This document shows positions 19,734 to 21,317 of a DNA stretch of 21,317 nucleotides, piece after piece. Numbering within the stretch: position 1 is the first letter of the stretch; each line of letters starts with the position of its first letter. Under the pieces are notes generated by a model. That model did no database searches. It worked only from the letters and a program-made list of their open reading frames with translations, and was not told where the DNA came from. The position numbers and the translations under genes are program-made. The stretch covers positions 1 to 21,317 of the IMG/VR virus record IMGVR_UViG_3300029448_000526. One strand, written 5' to 3'. The DNA comes from a virus.

Positions 19734-20053
19734 TGAGTTATAAAGCCGGGCCAGAGCTTGGTATGATTGAAGTTCATACAACAAGCAATGGGGGCCATTC
19801 AATAGAATTTTGGGCAGACTTATGTATAAAAAAAATTATAGCAGTTAGCGAAGATGCACCACAAGAAATAAAAGATCAAGTTAAAACCTATCAAGATAAC
19901 ATCCAAAAAGTTATTGAACAGTATATGCAAAATGCTATAAAATCTGATAGGATTACAATTAACAATGAATTAGAACAAGCAGGTTTGAAAGAAGCTGCTG
20001 ATTTAATTAGGAAAAACTATGGCAATATCATCAACTCTAACGACAAGCTTTAA
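19727..20053 (+). CDS. conserved-type small protein (108 aa), function unknown
   Basis: MVMSYKAGPELGMIEVHTTS, NGGHSIEFWADLCIKKIIAV, then a helical segment (QVKTYQDNIQKVIEQYMQNA) and KSDRITINNELEQAG. The block HT--NGGHS-EFWA followed by KII and a SDR--I-N-L end is one I recall from marine phages, with no known role. It begins before the preceding stop; either ATG 19727 (GGAG 10 bases upstream) or ATG 19733 (overlapping the stop) may be used. Its 3' end overlaps the next gene by 35 bases. Confidence 0.75.
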   Translation: MVMSYKAGPELGMIEVHTTSNGGHSIEFWADLCIKKIIAVSEDAPQEIKDQVKTYQDNIQKVIEQYMQNAIKSDRITINNELEQAGLKEAADLIRKNYGNIINSNDKL

Positions 20054-20444
20054 GAAAGAATTACTGCTTGGCAATCATAATTTTGCAACCAATGGTGACG
20101 CATACAAATTAGCTTTGTATACATCATCAGCTACATTGGGAGCTACTACAACTTCGTTCACAACAACTGGCCAAGCCAGCGGGACTGGTTATAGTACAGG
20201 TGGATCAGCTTTAACTAAAGTTGCACCCACTAGCTCTGGAACAACTGCTTTTACTGACTTTGCTGATTTAACATTCAGTACAGCAACAGTAACAGCTAGA
20301 GGTTGTATGATTTACAACTCAAGCGATAGCAACAAATCAGTTGCAACAATTGACTTTGGTGGGGATAAAACATCTACCGCTGGAGACTTTACTATTGTAT
20401 TTCCAGCAGCAGCATCCTCAACAGCGATTATAAGAATCGCCTAG
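20019..20444 (+). CDS. beta-rich putative tail/virion protein (141 aa)
   Basis: MAISSTLTTSFKKELLLGNH, then NFATNGDAYKLALYTSSATL, a Thr/Ser/Gly-rich middle, RGCMIYNSSDSNKSVATIDF and PAAASSTAIIRIA. The block opening with SFK-ELL-G-HNF and continuing to AYKLALY is common in marine phages near fibre genes and is taken as structural. The chain is all-beta with few charged residues. It begins inside the 3' end of the preceding gene (35-base overlap), so translation is probably coupled. No receptor-binding motif can be named. Confidence 0.78.
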   Translation: MAISSTLTTSFKKELLLGNHNFATNGDAYKLALYTSSATLGATTTSFTTTGQASGTGYSTGGSALTKVAPTSSGTTAFTDFADLTFSTATVTARGCMIYNSSDSNKSVATIDFGGDKTSTAGDFTIVFPAAASSTAIIRIA

Positions 20445-20450
20445 CCTTAA

Positions 20451-21089
20451 ATGGCTATTGTTAACGGTTGGGGTCGAGGCACGTGGGGTCAACTCACCTG
20501 GGGCCAACCCATACCAGTCACACTATCAGCTCCGGGAGCAGGAACTTCTGCTCTAGGAACAATATCAGTTGTAGCAAAAGCTACAGTATCACCTAGCGGT
20601 TTATCTGCCACAATTACTAATGGAGGCGTAGCGGTTGATGCTGGTGGTGTTGTAGGTGTAAATGGCTTTGCAGGCGTATCTGCTTTAGGTACAGCTACAA
20701 CCATATCAAACAATAGCATAAGTGTTAGCGGCCTTGCAGGTACAACAGGCGTTGGATCTATCGTCCCGGATGCAGAAGCAAATGTATCGGTAACTGGCCA
20801 AGAGGGTACTGGAGCTGTAGGTACCCCAACCACCATAGCCAAGGCCAATCAAGTTCCAACTGGACAAGCTGGAACATCAGCTTTAGGTACTGCAACGACT
20901 CAAACTGACAATAGATTTGAAGTAAATGTATTCGGTAATACCGAAGGATTAGTTGGAGATCCAAGCTTTAATTGCAAAGCTAATGTTACAATAACAGGCG
21001 TATCTGCTACAGGAGAACTTGGCACTCCTTTTAAATGGCAAGAAATTGACGATTCACAAACTCCTAATTGGACAGAAGTGGCGGCATAA
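20451..21089 (+). CDS. repetitive tail-fibre-like protein (212 aa)
   Basis: Begins MAIVNGWGRGTWGQLTWGQP, with the spaced Gly-Trp-Gly words seen in some marine phage fibre proteins, then degenerate repeats of about 25-30 residues, each with a V--G--G----GT--- core (examples: GAGTSALGTISV, GFAGVSALGTATT, GLAGTTGVGSIV, GQEGTGAVGTPTT, GQAGTSALGTATT). Such Gly/Thr/Ala beta repeats suit an elongated fibre or shaft. The C-terminus is DDSQTPNWTEVAA. No enzymatic motif is visible. It starts 6 bases after the preceding stop and is followed by another fibre-like gene. Host-range role is inferred only. Confidence 0.8.
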   Translation: MAIVNGWGRGTWGQLTWGQPIPVTLSAPGAGTSALGTISVVAKATVSPSGLSATITNGGVAVDAGGVVGVNGFAGVSALGTATTISNNSISVSGLAGTTGVGSIVPDAEANVSVTGQEGTGAVGTPTTIAKANQVPTGQAGTSALGTATTQTDNRFEVNVFGNTEGLVGDPSFNCKANVTITGVSATGELGTPFKWQEIDDSQTPNWTEVAA

Positions 21090-21116
21090 TCTAATATATA
21101 GACGAGGTAAAAAACT

Positions 21117-21317
21117 ATGGCAACTTACGTTAATAATCTAAGACTCAAAGAAATTGCAACAGGTGATGAGTCTGGAACTTGGGGTACTTCCACTAACACT
21201 AATCTGGAATTAATTGGTGAAGCTCTCGGTATAGGTACTGAAGCTATAACCACTAACGCAGATACTCACGCTACTACAGTAGCTGACGGTTCATCAGATG
21301 CTGGTCGAGCCTTTTAT
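21117..21317 (+). CDS. tail fibre-like protein, N-terminal part (cut by window end)
   Basis: Only 67 codons are present: MATYVNNLRLKEIATGDESG, then TWGTSTNTNLELIGEALGIG and ADGSSDAGRAFY at the edge. The order LRL-EI-TGDESGTWG--TN-NL-LI-EA and AD--SD--R is a pattern I recall at the N-terminus of tail fibre or virion-attached proteins in marine phages. A GACGAGGTAAAAAACT leader gives a GAGG ribosome site 9 bases upstream. The rest of the gene lies beyond the right edge. Confidence 0.85.
   Translation, partial: MATYVNNLRLKEIATGDESGTWGTSTNTNLELIGEALGIGTEAITTNADTHATTVADGSSDAGRAFY

Overview
The window reads as part of the genome of a tailed double-stranded DNA bacteriophage, most probably a short-tailed (podovirus-type) marine phage or an uncultured marine phage contig. 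The support is a block of recognisable virion genes (large terminase, portal, GroES-like co-chaperonin, scaffold-like protein, major capsid protein, head-tail adaptor-like proteins, tail fibre-like proteins) and many small proteins of types I associate with marine phages of low-GC alphaproteobacteria such as SAR11 or SAR116. The host is an inference from AT-rich composition and remembered protein types; nothing in the sequence proves it. No tRNA, rRNA, CRISPR array, insertion sequence or integrase was seen.

Layout. The left quarter (1-4733) is transcribed leftward. It holds about fourteen small, tightly packed or overlapping genes, mostly of unknown function, in four transcription units. Each unit starts at a sigma70-like promoter; those at 1813, 2263, 3609 and 4834 share the extended word (G/A)ATGTATAA(T/C), and the one at 1386 has CTGTATAAT. 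Units end at intrinsic terminators at 3810-3836, 2307-2333 and 1845-1867. A fifth promoter-terminator pair (about 1806 to 1628) encloses no convincing ORF but two well-paired stems, so I annotate it as a candidate leftward non-coding RNA. Between units lie GC-richer islands carrying TTGCG words at roughly 10-bp spacing.

The region 4734-5037 separates the two arms and contains a divergent leader, an inverted repeat that could be an operator, a C/G-tract hairpin, an imperfect direct repeat and a hairpin containing the terminase start codon. It is the natural place for control of both arms and perhaps for a packaging site.

The right three quarters (5038-21317) is transcribed rightward and is a canonical packaging, head and tail-connector module: terL, a small basic protein, portal, a run of small Lys/Gly-rich proteins, a Pro-rich protein, a GroES-like protein, a scaffold-like protein, a small conserved protein, a cement-like protein, major capsid protein, and a strong terminator (14503-14530). 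Then come two beta-rich virion-type proteins, two very basic proteins, a conserved protein of unknown function, two adaptor-like proteins flanking a zinc-ribbon/cupredoxin-like fusion, a Rossmann-type putative enzyme, and tail-fibre-like proteins running off the right edge.

The terminase loads DNA into a capsid built from the major capsid protein on the scaffold, with folding probably assisted by host GroEL working with the phage co-chaperonin. The adaptor and fibre proteins then close the particle. The least expected items are the putative non-coding RNA, the phased TTGCG islands, the zinc-ribbon/cupredoxin-like protein and the recurring Lys/Gly-rich small proteins.
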